Shown: positions 21,801 to 36,800, counted from the stretch's first letter. The stretch is DNA of 64,000 bases from Morinoia aosen (GCA_030386875.1 CM059579.1:14480484-14544483), one strand, 5' to 3'. A program made the numbers and translations. The notes: generated from the sequence alone by a model not told the origin.

Positions 21801-24800
21801 TATGATGTGTGGCGATAATATAAATTAACTTTATTTATATGTATGATGTGTGGCGATAATATAAATTAAGTTTATTTATGTGTATGATGTGTGGCGATAA
21901 TATAAATTGAGTTCATTAAGACGGCGGCCGTGATGTGTGGGGATACTACAAACTAAGTTTATTTGAGTGTGTGATGTGTGTTGTTACTGTAAATAGATTA
22001 ATTCATGTGGGTGATGTGTTTAAATCGTAGGATGACAAATTTGGTCTCTCGATATTTACAGTGCTGTCATATTATCTTCATTGTCAAGTTTTGCTCATAA
22101 AATTGTTTGAATTGAATTCAATTGTTAGCTTCTCAAAAAATTTATGACCTGAAGCGATATTTATTAATTCAAAATGTTAATATTCCAGTTTATAGAAGTT
22201 CATCCTGCTGCTGTTCATGGGAAACCTTGTGTTTTTGTTCTATAGATTGCTATTATATTTTTGTGAAAAATTCAAATTCAAGCAAGAATTTTTGTTTTTG
22301 TGTTTTGTGTTTTTGTTCTATAGAATGCTATGATATTTTTGAGGAGAAATTAAAATTCAAGCAAGAGTTCACATTGCATGTAGTTTAAATTCAGAGCATT
22401 AGAGGCCTAATTAAAAGTGTTCCCCAGAGCATCAACCAACGGAACCTTGGCTCACCTGCCATGACCTCCCTCCCGCCCTCTCGTGCTGCTCCAACCCCAC
22501 CGTCTCGCGTGGTCCCTACCCCACCCGCTTCCAACTCAACCTTAGCCCTCGCTCCACCTCATAGAGGTTTGTTCTCAATTGCCGGTCTTCCTTCCTTCTC
22601 GCATTTTCAAGCCTTCCTTTCTTCTTGCATTTTTAAGTTTTTCTTTTTGCATTTTCAAGTTTCTCTTTCTTCTTCCGTTTTCAAGTCTCCCTTCTTGCGT
22701 TTTCAAGTCTCCTCTCCTTGTATTTTAAAGTCTCCTTTCCTTACTACCTTTTCAAGTCTCTCTTTCTTCTTGCATTTTCAAGTCTCTCTTTCTTCTTGCA
22801 TTTTCAAGTCTCTCTTACTTCTTGCATTTTCAAGTCTCTCTTTCTTCTTGCATTTTCAAGTCTCTCTTACTTCTTGCATTTTCAAGTCTCTCTTACTTCT
22901 TGCATTTTCAAGTCTCTCTTTCTTCTTGCATTTTCAAGTCTCTCTTACTTCTTGCATTTTCAAGTCTCTCTTACTTCTCGCATTTTCAAGTCTCTCTTAC
23001 TTCTTGCATTTTCAAGTCTCTCTTTCTTCTTGCATTTTCAAGTCTCTCTTACTTCTTGCATTTTCAAGTCTCTCTTTCTTCTTGCATTTTCAAGTCTCTC
23101 TTACTTCTTGCATTTTCAAGTCTCTCTTTCTTCTTGCATTTTCAAGTCTCTTTCTTCTTGCATTTTCAAGTCTCTCTTACTTCTTGCATTTTCAAGTCTC
23201 TCTTTCTTCTTGCATTTTCAAGTCTCTCTTTCTTCTTGCATTTTCAAGTCTCTCTTACTTCTTGCATTTTCAAGTCTCTCTTACTTCTCGCATTTTCAAG
23301 TCTCTCTTACTTCTTGCATTTTCAAGTCTCTCTTTCTTCTCGCATTTTCAAGTCTCTCTTACTTCTTGCATTTTCAAGTCTTCTCTTTCTTCTCGCATTT
23401 TCAAGTCTCTCTTTCTTCTCGCATTTTCAAGTCTCTCTTACTTCTCGCATTTTCAAGTCTTCTCTTTCTTCTTGCATTTTCAAGTCTCTCTTTCTTCTTG
23501 CATTTTCAAGTCTCTCTTTCTTCTTGCATTTTCAAGTCTCTCTTACTTCTTGCATTTTCAAGTCTCTCTTTCTTCTCGCATTTTCAAGTCTTCTCTTTCT
23601 TCTTGCATTTTCAAGTCTCTCTTTCTTCTCGCATTTTCAAGTCTCTCTTACTTCTCGCATTTTCAAGTCTTCTCTTTCTTCTTGCATTTTCAAGTCTCTC
23701 TTTCTTCTCGCATTTTCAAGTCTCTCTTACTTCTCGCATTTTCAAGTCTTCTCTTTCCTCTTGTATTGCTCGCCTCCCACCCCTCAGGGGGATACAACTA
23801 TTGTATGTATGGGAATTAGCGCTCCCAGGGGGAAAATGTGAGGTCCCGAGCTGAGAGGTAGGCCTCCTTTTTGTTGAAATAAAATGTTATTGTTATGTTA
23901 AAGACCATTTTTTTCCGGTTCACTGCTATCCGGTTTTCAGCACCTACTACTTTCTTCTTCGACTTTTATCTTGTTTCATGAACTGCTTTCTCTTCTTACT
24001 GTTTTTATGCCCTTTCTGCATAGATTTCGCGTTCCCTTAACGCTATACTAAATGATGCCTTCCTTTTTCCTCACTTTGGATCGCATTTATTGCGGATTGG
24101 AAGGCTTAAACTAACTAATAATCTAATTGCTCGCCTCCCATCCCTCTTGTATGGCGAGTTTCTCTTCCCTCTCTTTTGTTATAAATATATTTTTCTATCT
24201 TTCTGCATTTTTTTTTGTTAATAACTAATTTTTTAACGCTTTACTGCGAGAACTTTGTTCGTGCAGGAAAGGAATGAAGTTATGAGCACCCTGAAATGTA
24301 AAGTTGGTTGCCTAAACCAGAATCATTTTTGGCTAACGCTAATGCTTGTTCATTTTTATTTTAGGCAACTGAAGCCGATTTAGAGAGGTTTGGTGAGTCA
24401 GAATTTATTTCTCAGTGCCACGGAAAATGTTTGCCAATTATTCTTTTTGAGCTACGTTTTAATCTTACCTAATTGGTGAACGAATTCAATGAAAATGAGA
24501 AAATATAATTGGTTTGGAGAAGATAAAGTATGAAATTCATGTCGCGAATTAGGTTGCGTGGAGGTGGAGGTTTTAATGAAATATTCCAGGCAAATGATTA
24601 CTGTATCATGAAATGTTCCGTGAAAGCTGTAGCTTACTCTGAATTGCACTTTTACTTCAATATCCCACAATTAATAGTGTAATTACTTTGAAATTCTGTT
24701 TCTTTTGCTGAGTAGAAGCGCCTACGAAACTTGATACGCGTAGACATCTTCTAGAGCAAAAAAAAAACACCATCAGACCAATGCCCTCAAAATTGTACTT

Positions 24801-27800
24801 TTCCATTTCATAATCCTATTCTAAATTGTCAAATTATTTGGGAGCTTCATTTCTTCCTCTGAATAGCAACATCGAGCAACTTTGTACGTGTAGACACCAG
24901 TAGGGGCAAAAGACACTGTCAGGCCAGCACAAATATGATTGGCTTCCCTTGGTAGCCTCAGTTATTGCATCACCATCCCATGCCTCGCTTAACGCGTTGA
25001 CTGGAATATGACCCATCGTTGGGTCGTGCTTGAGTTTTGTCTGCTGCGAAACGACCCACCGATGTGTCGTTTGAAAAATTTTTCTCAATCTTTCAAAATT
25101 AATGGTATATAATGGACCCAGTTAATGTTAGGTATTTATAAAGTTTCTAACAAATTTTGAATTTAAATTTGAGTTGAATACTGAACGTCAGTTTAACCCA
25201 TCGCAGTGAACGTGTTAACCTGATCATAACGTGTAGCAACTGACCCCCAGGCTCAGATGATGACGGCTACCTTCTCCCCAACTCCTTTCGAGCTACGGAG
25301 CCTGCTGCTAGGGCCGCATTCGACCAGGTCAGATTTGTCGCTTTGGCTTTAGTCTGCTGTGCTTGACGTGAATTGTGTGGACATGACAACTTATAATAAT
25401 TTTTCATTATTTCACCAGTGAAATGAGTTGTGGGGTGGATTAAGGCAAAAATATTTGCTTTGTCACGTTTATTTTGCTCGATTGTTTAAATGCTGCATTC
25501 TGATCGGTGTTTCTACAAAATATGTCGATGCCTAATTTTTTGTTATGGCTGTTTGGTTGATGTCAGAAAATATTCTTGTACGGTCATCGTCAAAATATTC
25601 ATCTTGAAGTTTCGGGTTCAGTTATTTTGCTCCTTAAATTCGTCAAGGGTCGTGCTGTCACCATCACTTTTGCAAAAAAAATTCTGTCTTGATGTTGACC
25701 TGAAAAATTCCATGGTGAAATAGGTTTACCCGTCGTGTGTACAATTATTATTTAATGCTTAGACAACCCTTCAATCATTTCCTGTGAAAATACTCTTCCG
25801 GGATATGAATTCAATAAAGGAATATGAAGGAGAATTATGAAGTGTCTCTACTCTTGGTGGACGCATCTCAAGTCCTGTACCATGGTTGGACTGCCGGAAC
25901 GTCAACCTCAATCTGCAGTTAGATTTCCTATCGACACGTCTCCGTACTGGTCGCACTTTCTGTTATATATTTCCTTTTAAGTCCGTGAACCTCCCTCCTT
26001 TCCTTTTTCTCCCTCCGTTAACTGATATAAGGGCTACCCTCATTTTTTTCTTTCATTCTCCTTGTTTCTCTACCTTGCTGCCTACACTCCGCGCTTGTCT
26101 CGATGTTGCCGCTTTGCTCCCCACTTGTCATCAAGGCATGTGTGTTTGCTTGCTGATGAAACTGAGCCATATGACGTGATTAAAGCGTTGCCTGCTTGTG
26201 TGGTTGGGGCAGAACCAAGAGGTGTGATTGGCGCTGAATGAGCTAATTTATTTGAGGTAAAGCTAGCTGGAGGTACAGTTGTGCAGGAGATATTGAGGCC
26301 GAGCCAGCGAAGAATATTTAGTTTAATCTAGCTATTAAAATTGAGGCTTATCCAGCTGGCAAAATTGAGGCTGATCCAGTTGGCAAATCGAGGCAGAGCC
26401 GGCTAAACTTCAAGCTCAACCAGTTGGCAAAATTAAGGCTGCGTTAGCTGGCAAAATTGAGGCTGATCCAGCTGGCGAAATTGAGGTTGTTAGTCTGCGA
26501 AATTAAGGGTGTTAGTTGGTGAAATTGAGGCTGATCCAGCTGGTGAAATTAAGGATGTTAGTTGGGGAAATTGAGGCTGGTCCAGCCGGCGAAATTGAGG
26601 GTGTTAGCTGGGAAAATTAAGGCTGGCCCCGCTGGTGAAATAGAGGCTGTCCCAGCTGGCGAAATAGAGGCAGAGCCGGCTGAAGCAGGGATGGCTGACG
26701 CTCCCATGTCTCTCTCAGGTGGAGCTGAACGTGTACGAGCCCGTTGAGGAGGCCGTGGTGAGTGGAATGTTTTGTCAGTTGGTGCATCACGGTGATACGA
26801 TCGTTTGTTATTAACTCTGTAGAAATTTGTATTGGGCGAGTGGTTCTTCATTGTAGCTGCTGTGCTACATGCTTTCTTTGTGAATTTTTTTCTATGTTCA
26901 TGGTTTCACTTGTATTTTCTAATTGCTCATTGATATTTTATTCTATTTATTAGGGTATCGGTCGTGTATTTAGCTGTATGGTCTAAACGTCGTTTTTTTC
27001 ATCTATCGGATTTTCTGTATTATTTTGGCTTGTTTCTCTTCTGCTTGTCCTTGACAACCTTTGCCAAATTAAAAATCATTTTATTTGTTAAGTGAGTTTG
27101 GATTCGAATTCATGGTGAATAACATTTTGCTTCTCTGGTATCCCGCCTGTGCACTTACTGAATTTTTAGATTTTTGAACTTTACTCTGGGGCTAAAATTA
27201 ACTCATTAATTCCTGCTTGTTTGGTTTAACAAAGTCTGGATTTTTTCATCTTTAGTTCTGCCGACTCAATTCTTGAATTACAACAATACCTTGTACATGA
27301 GCTTCTTGAACTTGTCAATGTTCAACGTGCTGAAGTGGGAACAGTTTTGGTATCACTTCACTCGGTGGTACACCCGGTACCAGTTTTGAAGTGCAGTTTT
27401 GCACCCCTGCACCCACCAATAGCCGATTGGAGCGGTCCCGTGTGGCAATGTCAGCGGGCGACCGCAGAGCTGCAATGGCTCGACACTGTAATATCAATAC
27501 TTGCCATTCAGGTGAGCTCACTTCTGCTTCCCACCGTTTAATTTACAGGGGTGAAATTTTCAAATAATTTGCGTTGTGGGAGCGTTAATTCTTTCAACTC
27601 ACTGAGCTACGTTATGTGCTTCAGATCGCCGTCCTAGCATTACAGCTGGTTTTCTTTGGTTTGCTCTTTGAATGTGACGCCGCTACGTGCGTAGTTAAGT
27701 TGGCTTGGAAGAACTTGACTATCTAGCAAAGATAATGTTAATTGTTTGAAAATGTGTTCCCTGGGAAATTAAAGAGTAGCAGGCCTCAAGGCTACCTAAA

Positions 27801-30800
27801 TTGAACCTGGGTGCAAAGCATTTGATGTTCAAGTGATCTCCTCCACCATTTATTCCCACTGTTATTTCACATTTTTACTTTTATTTCAATGTCTCTAGTA
27901 CAACAAAAACGAGAAGAGTAATTCTTTTCTGTATTGCAGACTCGTAAGCTTACTGGGCGAGTACAGTTCAAGCACATATTAGCGAGTAAAGAACTGCGGG
28001 TGTGGTTCTGGAAAACAAGCGTATTGGAAAAGCTTTCGACTCATTGGCGATCCTCATGAGTTGTAGAACTAAAGTAAAGGAACCGTTGTTGCTGATCGTT
28101 TTTGCGTGTCTTTGGGTAATGAATGAGGAAAATTTCATGTTGACGGCCTTTTTCCTGCATTGACAATGCGAATTCGAGTCATCAAATATGTCTCATCGAA
28201 ATACTTTTTCAACATTTCGACTGCAGCTTGGTGAACTTAAGTTCAATATTAAACTCCTAACAAAGGTAATTTCATTAATCAAATTTGAAAATAGTCGTAA
28301 GGGCCTGAGCTAAAGATTAGGTAGGCTTCCTTTTTGTTGAAATAGAGTAGGTTTTTGTTTTGTAACGGACCATCTTTTTTCGGTTCACAGCTGTACTGTT
28401 TTTCAGCACCTAATACTTTATTCTTCAACTTTTTCTTGTTTCATGATCTTCTTTCTTAGCTTTCTGTTTCTGTGCCTTCTCTGCATAGATTCCGCTTATC
28501 CTTAACTCCATACTAAATGGCGCCTTCTTCCTTCCTCTCTTTGGATAGCCTTTGGTTGCGGATAGGGAGGCTTAAACTAACTAATAATCTAATCTAATCT
28601 TTGAAAATAGTCATTAAATGAATCGTGACTGCATTTAGTTTTGACTAAGAATTTATAAAAATTGAGTTTGTGACTACTGGTCAGTCAGAAGCATTATGAC
28701 AATCACCTCAGCGACCACAGATTGTGTTCTTTGCAATCTCTGTGGCCTCTAGAACGAATTGCGATGTTCTTCGACCACATCAATTGGATCATCTCGGGCT
28801 GCGAGTCTCGAGGTGCTGTTGTCAAAATTTTACTTAACACCATGACTGCATCGTGCATCACCGGTGGCCACGGAGGGATTTCATGCCGCTGACCGACCAG
28901 TAGTCACAAACGCAATTTCCATAAATACTGCTTCATGAAGGCATGATTCAGTTAACCCGCGCACGGTCGCGCATCCCTCAGAAAAGTAGTCAATTTACCC
29001 GCGTTACTCTGCCGTTCCCTGTTCACTTACCGTAATAGGCAGAGATGTAAAAATATGAAGTAATGAGTAAAAAATGTTGCTTTACACTTTGATGTTGTCA
29101 GATTTTTGATAACTTGAACCGTTTCTTTGTAATATGGAGTCAAACTCCGAAGATTTTTGCACAACATTGCTTCAAAGAGATCAATGGCCATTTTTGTGTT
29201 TTGGGAACAATGTAATGTTTTTCACTGCTATTTTATGCAGAAAATCCTTCCAAACCTGCTGATGTTTTTATTTTTCCTCTACAACAATTAGAAAAAAAGT
29301 TATGACCATTTATGTCTACTAGGTGTTATCCATTCTTCGTTTTAGTTCCTACATAAATGCATGTTTGCATGTCTGGTTATATTACTGTAAGTATAGTGTT
29401 TCGAAACTTGTAATTTTCACACAATATGAATAAAATACTGCTCTACACGCTACTGACTTCAGATTTGTCTTATTTGCCATTTTTACGAAATAAGGCGAAA
29501 TAAGGCCCTGAGTAGTTTTGCTGGTAACTGAGGCTGCCACTGACTGTTCGCACGCACACCCTCTCACGGTCGCCTCATTTACCACACTGACTGTGCTTAC
29601 CCCTCCCAACTTCCAAGTGGTTGGAGCTCTGCCTTAACCCCCACAATGTGGGGGTTTCTGGCTCCAGCTGTGTAGCACTCGCTGAGACGATCATTTTGGT
29701 GTATAACAACTTGGGGTTATGCCTTACGTCTGGCAACCAGTGAGCCTGGTAAATGAGGCGACCAGTTACAGTGCGCGGGTTAATATTTGCTATTTTCGAA
29801 AATTCTTACTAAAATCGACTTAAATTCCAGTAGAATATTGACCTTCAGTTTAACCAATTGTGGTCTAAGTGTCAAGTCTTTCGCTGTATGCTCAATTGTG
29901 TGCGGCTCTGTCACTCGGCTGCTGCGTCAAGTGCCCTCTTACTGTTAAGGGCAGTCGAAAAGGTTGATTGTTCAGTCTTGAAGCGAAATCTTTTTATCGT
30001 GATACCTTACGTCATGATTTGATAAGTATAGTAGTTACTTCAAGGCTCGCATTTCTATTGCAAAGATGTTTTTACAGAGGGATAACAATGGGTTACTTTG
30101 TATGGACTACAATAAACGTAGAACATCCATACGAGGTGTGTTTTCATCCAGGATACTCTGCGTGTTGGAATAGGAAGTTAAGAAGGAAGAGATAGAAAAG
30201 ATAAATAAGTGATTGCAAGGAAGGAATGAAAGTTGAAAGAAAAGCCGAGTTGGCATGAAAATTTGAAGTCCTGAAAGTCTATCTATAGTTGATGTAACCT
30301 AAGAGTATCTTTCTTTTATCGTTAGTCCCCATAGCATGGGATTCACAAATCTTACCAATCTAAACCTCTTGCATATCCTTTGCCACCTGAGGGGATGATT
30401 TGATGATAGAATTGCATGCTAATATTAGTTTGTTCTGTTCTTGTTCGCTTTTTGTTTTCTACAACATCGTTCATGTAATTCCATAGCACGAAACCGTTCC
30501 GTTCCTGTAATTCAGTTATTCATTTTCTTCTTTGTGGTATCTCAGGCTAGCGTTTCATATCGCAGTGGTGCTGCGGTCATTTTCGTATTTTGGTGCGTGA
30601 CTAAAATAAAACTGGAGAATGTGTTTGCTGTCCGTTTAAGCGTGTTCAAATTTCTTACCGGCGGTGTCTTGGATTCCCGTGTTGCATAGGTTCCAGTAGC
30701 TTTTTATTTGTATTTAGTTGCTCATCTCTTGGAATGTCGGCAAAATTTTAGCGTACATTCAAGATGTACGCACAGACTTTAGGTAAAAATTCTTTTCACT

Positions 30801-33800
30801 TGGTTAGAGTACGTCCTGGAGGCATTGGCTGGTTAACCTTTCAGCCGGTTATTTTTGTGTGGCCATCAGCCTACGGCAGAGGATCTGACACCGTGACTGG
30901 AATCAAGTGATATCAATCACACGCACGATAACGTACTTCACCGGCATAGATTATAATTTTTTTGAACTTAGTGTTCTAGATGCTGACGTGTGCGTCATCA
31001 TTCATGGAAGTACGGCTTATGCTCGCTGAGGAAAATATTTGTCAGAAAACTGACGAACTTTTCTGGACCAATTTGACACAAAACCAACACGCAAATTTGC
31101 GTCTTCATTGTAGATGATCGATGAATGTAATGGGACACACTTTTCTGTTTCTTCACCTATGCGACGCACGAGTTTGCCACCCGTGACACACTTGTCGTAA
31201 GTCAACATTATTTGTTAAATGGTTATTTTTCTCAGGCTAGCTATTCTTTCCGCTGATGAAGTAGCAGAATTTTACCATTCAAAGGAAGTGTAGCGAATGT
31301 TTTTTCGTTTATGGTGAAAATTTTACTTGGTATTCTCTAATTTCAAAGATGGTCCATTTTTTAACGAAAAAATTTCCATTATTTGAAACGTGAAAACGGG
31401 ATTTAACTTTCCTAATCGCTTGAAGATGAGGTCAAAGGTGATACATTCGCAGATGTACAAAGATTACCATGAATAACCGTTTTGCCTACACAGATACATG
31501 GATATTTTTCCGAGTTTATGATCTGCTTTTAGTAGTGCTTAGTCTGGTCGATGTGTATGTAGAACTTATGAAAATATTACAGAAAACGACCTGAGTGGCT
31601 CATTCTTGGATTGCTAGCTAAGTACCTCGCTGGCTGACCCCTATCATGCACAGACGCTCGAGTACAAGTAGAAGGAAAGAACTAACTATTACATTCACGC
31701 TCATCAATTTTCACGCACAAGCACCAATGTATTCGTTTTAGTTCAATGTGCCCGTTTGGGCGCGAAAGCACAGTGCATTTACGTTTTTATCAAGTTCAGC
31801 TTAGCCAGAAAAACCGGAGTTGGATACGCCAAATCTATCAGATGCTGTTAAAAGTGGATCTCTTGTACATCAAGGAAGCTGTTCCACCGTATTTATGCTC
31901 GATTTTACTTATTGTTGGAAGGAAGATAACACATTTAGCAAGGATACCGTTTCTTCGAGTATATATTTTAGTTTTTCGATGCTAAGTGTCATTGGAAATG
32001 CGTGGTCTCATCGTTCCTAGTTTTTTCGCTTCTTTCAAGGATTGTGCAAGATATGGTTGTAGTTAAAAAGTTTAACTTCTTTAATTTCATTTGCCCGCCT
32101 TTCTTAATGGTTTACAGTGTTAGAATATTTGAGAGAAAATATTAGCTGTTTCTAGTGGTAAAAGTGTCAAAATCGCAGTTGAAAGGAAAAATGTAGCTGA
32201 GACTTTTCTGAGGCTAGGCGGATTGTGGGATGTCAATGATAGGGTTGTATTGAGCAATTTGGAAAAAACCTATGACCCATAAAATACCTTGTAAACCCGG
32301 AAAATATACTCTGAAAATATTTGTTTGGACCTATGTGTTTATTCGAAAGGTTTTTGACATGTGTTTTATTTCTTGCCAACCCTAAGCAGAGGCATGGTAG
32401 ATATCACCGGATTGAAGGTCTCTGTTGTGAAAGGATAAAAGAAATATGGGAGTGCATTACTGAAGCTTTGACTCAGTAAATCTAGGTCTTAGCTCGCACT
32501 TGATCGTCGGATCAAGTAATTGAGAGAGTAATTGCTAGGTGCAGAAGCACGATCGCCTGTGTGATGCGCTGTGGCCGTTACTAATGTTAGTAATCTAAAA
32601 TAACGTCCGCATTAATGCGTCTGATTCCTAAAATGAAAAGCAAGGCGAAAATCGCTGAACGTTTAGTCATTTTATTAGCAAAGTCTAAATGAATAAAATT
32701 GAACGTTTCGAAGTCATTAGTTCATCTTCAGCAAAGGTTTTGCCATTAAAGAAAACAAATATGAGTAAATTAAAACTACGACATACAAAAGAAAACTATA
32801 AGATAGAAAAAATAGTCGTAGATATAAAACTCAAAAACTCGAGTTAGTGTGCTGTATCCTTAACCTGTCTCAGAGGCTAGGAAATCCATTATGTGCCACA
32901 GTTGACCAGCGCTACTGTGCAAATGATGTGATGATTCATCAGTCCCACGCTGGGAAATATGATTGAAATGAGAAGACAAACGCACTATGTTGTAATCGAT
33001 TATTTCCGTTTCGGACTCGTTGAGTTCAATTAATCATATATTTAAAGCATGCATCGATTACCGTTCAACAATTAACCTTTTAGACCCTGACATTTTCAAT
33101 CTCCAAGAATGAAAATGTGAAATCCAGATCCGGAGCTAAGAGTTTTTTTCTTTTTGTTAAAATACTATGCTTTTGTTTAGTTGAGGATCGTTTTTTTCGG
33201 TTCACTGCTGTCCTGTTCTTCAGCTCCTTCCTTTTTTGACTTTTACCTTGTTTCGTGAACTTTCTCCACAACTTGCTGTTTACATGCAGAGGGTATCCTA
33301 TGCGAGAGCGCACCTTATGCGTAGATTCCACTTTCCCTCTACCACATAGTAAACGGTGTATCTATCTTTCCTCTCTTTGAACACCTTTATTGGGGCAAGG
33401 GAGGCTAAAACTAACTTATAACAAAACAAACCCTGACATTTTCAATATGGAAACCAATTCTTCTGGACTTTCTAACTAAATAGCGGAAATTTAATAGTAA
33501 AATGGGATAATAAAATGAGACTATGTTTTAAGCGTCAATTTCCATATACGGTGTATGGGATGGAAGGTAAGCATCTCAACACCAATATAACGGAGTCTCG
33601 GGTTCTGAAATTAAATGACCCATGCTATGTTCACAAGCGTGCACTAAAACGTTGAGAGTTCCAGGGTGCTGGTGTGCGGACACAGGTAACGCTGTTCTGC
33701 CCTTGCTAACTGCCGCCGCTGCTTTGCAATACTAACCTGGAAGACACGAGCCAGCCCTGCTTCCCGTTGCTGCCCAGGTATTTCCGCCTTAGCGCCAAGT

Positions 33801-36800
33801 CTGCAGAGAGTCATTATAAGCTGTGTGAACTGGTCTCCATATTCAGTCGGGACTTGAGTTATACGACGTCCATTTTATGCGAGCCTCAACTAATGGGGTG
33901 TATGGAAATTGGTCCTAGTTATTCAAATCTTAAATCCACCATCGTGCGAGTTGATTAATTGAGGGTGATTCTTTTCCTTCCGTATGAGTTGAAGTTTCCA
34001 TAAAATGTATAACTATAAATGTTGAATAACTCATGTATCAGCTGAGTGTGAGTGATATATATTTTTATGCTTTGTTTTTATATATTTATTAGGTTGGTAT
34101 ACAAATTTAGTAAATAGCACCCTGTTGTTGCAAATTCTTTTTTATTTTACTCATCACTTCGTCTGACTGATCTTCTATGTGGGCAGATGTAAGATCCCGA
34201 GCGGAAGCCTAGGTTGGTCTTTCTTTTGCTGAAATAAAGTAGATTTTTTGTAACAAACCATCTCTTTTCGACTCACTGTTTTTTTCAGCTCCTAGTTCAT
34301 TCTTCAACTTTTATCATGTTCCGTGAACTTTCTCTCAATCCTACTGTGTCTATGCGCTGGGTGAGAGGACACCTTGTGCATAAATTCCGTGTTCTCTCAA
34401 TTCATTTGCTTATGGTACCTTCCTCATTCCTCTCTAGGGAATATTTTTCTTTTGATTAGTGAGGCTAAATTAACTTTTCATGTAATGTGTCATTTTACTT
34501 AGCCAAACTCAAGTTCTAAGAGAATGAGTCGGAGATAATATTGCATTAGTTCCTTTTTTGCCTCCCTCTGTGTATTTTATATTTGCTTCTGTGATTCTTT
34601 TCGTGAAACTTTGTACAAAGCTCTACCCTCGTAAGGACGTGCTACCTGAAGTGGTTCGTTCAAGGCTTTTACTTCATCAGAACTGTACTTTCGAGTGTGG
34701 TTGACCAATTGTCGAATTAATTTCAACTTTCGTTTAAGTAAGATAGTCTCGATTCTCTTCGATAAATTAGACCATTTTTTTGGAACGTAAATAATTTGTA
34801 TTCTTGGTTTATTTTTCAGGGTCAAAGAGACGGTGCACCCTTTTCTCCAGGTGAGACGGTAGTGCTGAATGGGTTGTTGACAACTGCCTTTATGATTGCA
34901 TTGCTGTAATTAAATACTTCATTATATCGATCACCGAAAAAGCTTAGTTTAAAAGCCTCCAGATTGAGATGCCATCTGAAGTGAGCAGAGGTCTTGTTAT
35001 TTCAGGCTTTTTTTTGTTTCTGTTTTGATCAAGTGTGACAATGAAAATTGTCGAATTTGACTAGCAAGGTATAAATTGTGTTTCACTCGTATTGCTTAGA
35101 GTCCCCTCAGGGAGATGCAGCTATGCTATCTCTTGGAATTAGTGCTCGCTGTGAAAGTGTTAGGTCATGAACTGAGAGATAGGGAGTTTTTTGTTGAAGC
35201 AGTGTAAGTTATTTGTCTAGTTACGGACCATCTTTTTTCGGTTCTCTGCTGTCGTGTTTTTCAGCACCTTCAACTTTTTTCTTCAACTTTTATCATGTTA
35301 CGCAAACTTTTTGCCAAACTCATTATTTCTATGCACAGGAGATCTTGTGTGGAAATGCACCGTGTGCATGGATTTCCGGTTCCCTAAACTAAATGGTGCG
35401 TTCCTTTATTGGGAGCACCATTGTAGTTAGGAAAGCTGAAAATACCTTATAACCCAACTTCTGGACCTGGTAGATCCCTTAATCTTTAAGGTTAAAAATA
35501 TTATAGCGTGAATATTTTGCCAGCAATTTCCTTACCTAGTTTGACTAAAAGCTTTTGTTTGCGTTGTTGCAGGCGAAAACGGCCCGCCTCTGCCGCCGCG
35601 CAACACCGTCCACGGTCAGTGACGTGTCGCTCATTGGATTGTGTGGTGGGACTGGAGACTGTTGCTCACTTCTTACTCTTTTGACTTTATTTTTTTTACT
35701 TCCGAAACCACGGGTTTGATAGACGTGAAACTCGCCGTCTTTCAGTGCTCGTGTACGCCTTTATTTCAGTGACATGGTAACTTTCAATGAAAATTGTTAG
35801 AGAGTAAATCGAATCAATGTATTTCTGACTTGAAAGAATAGGAAATAACATGCCCACCTGCCAATGCTCTCATCTTGAAGCCTCATCTTTACCACGGCTC
35901 AACGCATCCTTTAATTAATTGTTGATTTGCTTGCGCGTAGTCAAGTGCGATTTGCGGGATAAGTTCTGCAATCAACTGCTTCCGTTAGCGCGACGATTGC
36001 TCTTCATTTGTTGTCAAATTTTCAAGAATGTTAGCCCTTACTTTTTGAGTTTTAGTCCATAATATTGAATACAATTAGAAATCGCAATTTTTTATGCACG
36101 ACTTTTTGTTCGTCATTAGTTATCAGAAGCCGAGTTTGCTTGCGTCACTACCACTCGATGTGATACGAGTGAACATTTGATACCCCGTGTAATGTTTTTT
36201 AAATATTTCATTTTTCCATTAATTTTTCCTCTACCTCTTTAATAATTTGCGTCGACTTTCGTTTCTACACTTTTAAGTGCACTCAGTCTTTGTAATCTGC
36301 CTCTCACGAATCTCAGGTTCTATAAAATAAAAACCATTTCGTGGGGGTTCGCGAGTTTCGTATTAAGTGTTCGTTGATAAAGGCCTAAATTTTTAAAGAT
36401 TCTCATTTTCATTACATTTAAGTCAAACGAAGTAATTAGGTACTCTATTGTTCTTAGAACCTCTGCTTTTTTATTTTTTTGTTTTATTACATCCCCTTAC
36501 TATCTCCCAGTCTACCGTTATTGCTGGAATACCCATGATTTTAGCCGCCCTAGTGCAATACCCTCAACAGTGGTGAACTTTAAATCGTAAGTGCTCCCGT
36601 GAAAAAATTAGACTGATATTCTCGCTAGGGCACTGCACGCCGGTGTAGTTAGTTGTGTGTATACTATGCTGTATGAATTTGACGAGTTTTTTGTGTCGTG
36701 CTTTTCATGGTGGTTGTGTTAAAACAGCGCCGAGTTGCCAGTTTCCGTCCGGCACTGTAGACCAGGGTCCATATTTTTTGATAATTTATGTCGTAGAGGT

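Noticed and set aside
22600..23765. CRISPR-like array
   Set aside because: Units are contiguous without unique spacers, and the sequence is eukaryotic.
22461..23854. Three overlapping + strand ORFs of 339-452 codons
   Set aside because: They are the three frames of a 26-bp minisatellite lacking stops; the peptide is a 26-residue repeat without other support.
26562..26747. Possible 5' extension of exon 8 through the GEIEA repeats
   Set aside because: The repeat frame is not the exon 8 frame, and a good acceptor ends at 26718.
27335..27515. Extra host exon ending at a CAG|GTGAGC donor
   Set aside because: No polypyrimidine tract or acceptor in a suitable place, and exons 8 and 9 already join in phase without it.
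29640..29700. tRNA-like stem (CCCCCACAATGTGGGGG)
   Set aside because: Only a single hairpin with no cloverleaf or B box; it is inside the 824-bp TTAA element.
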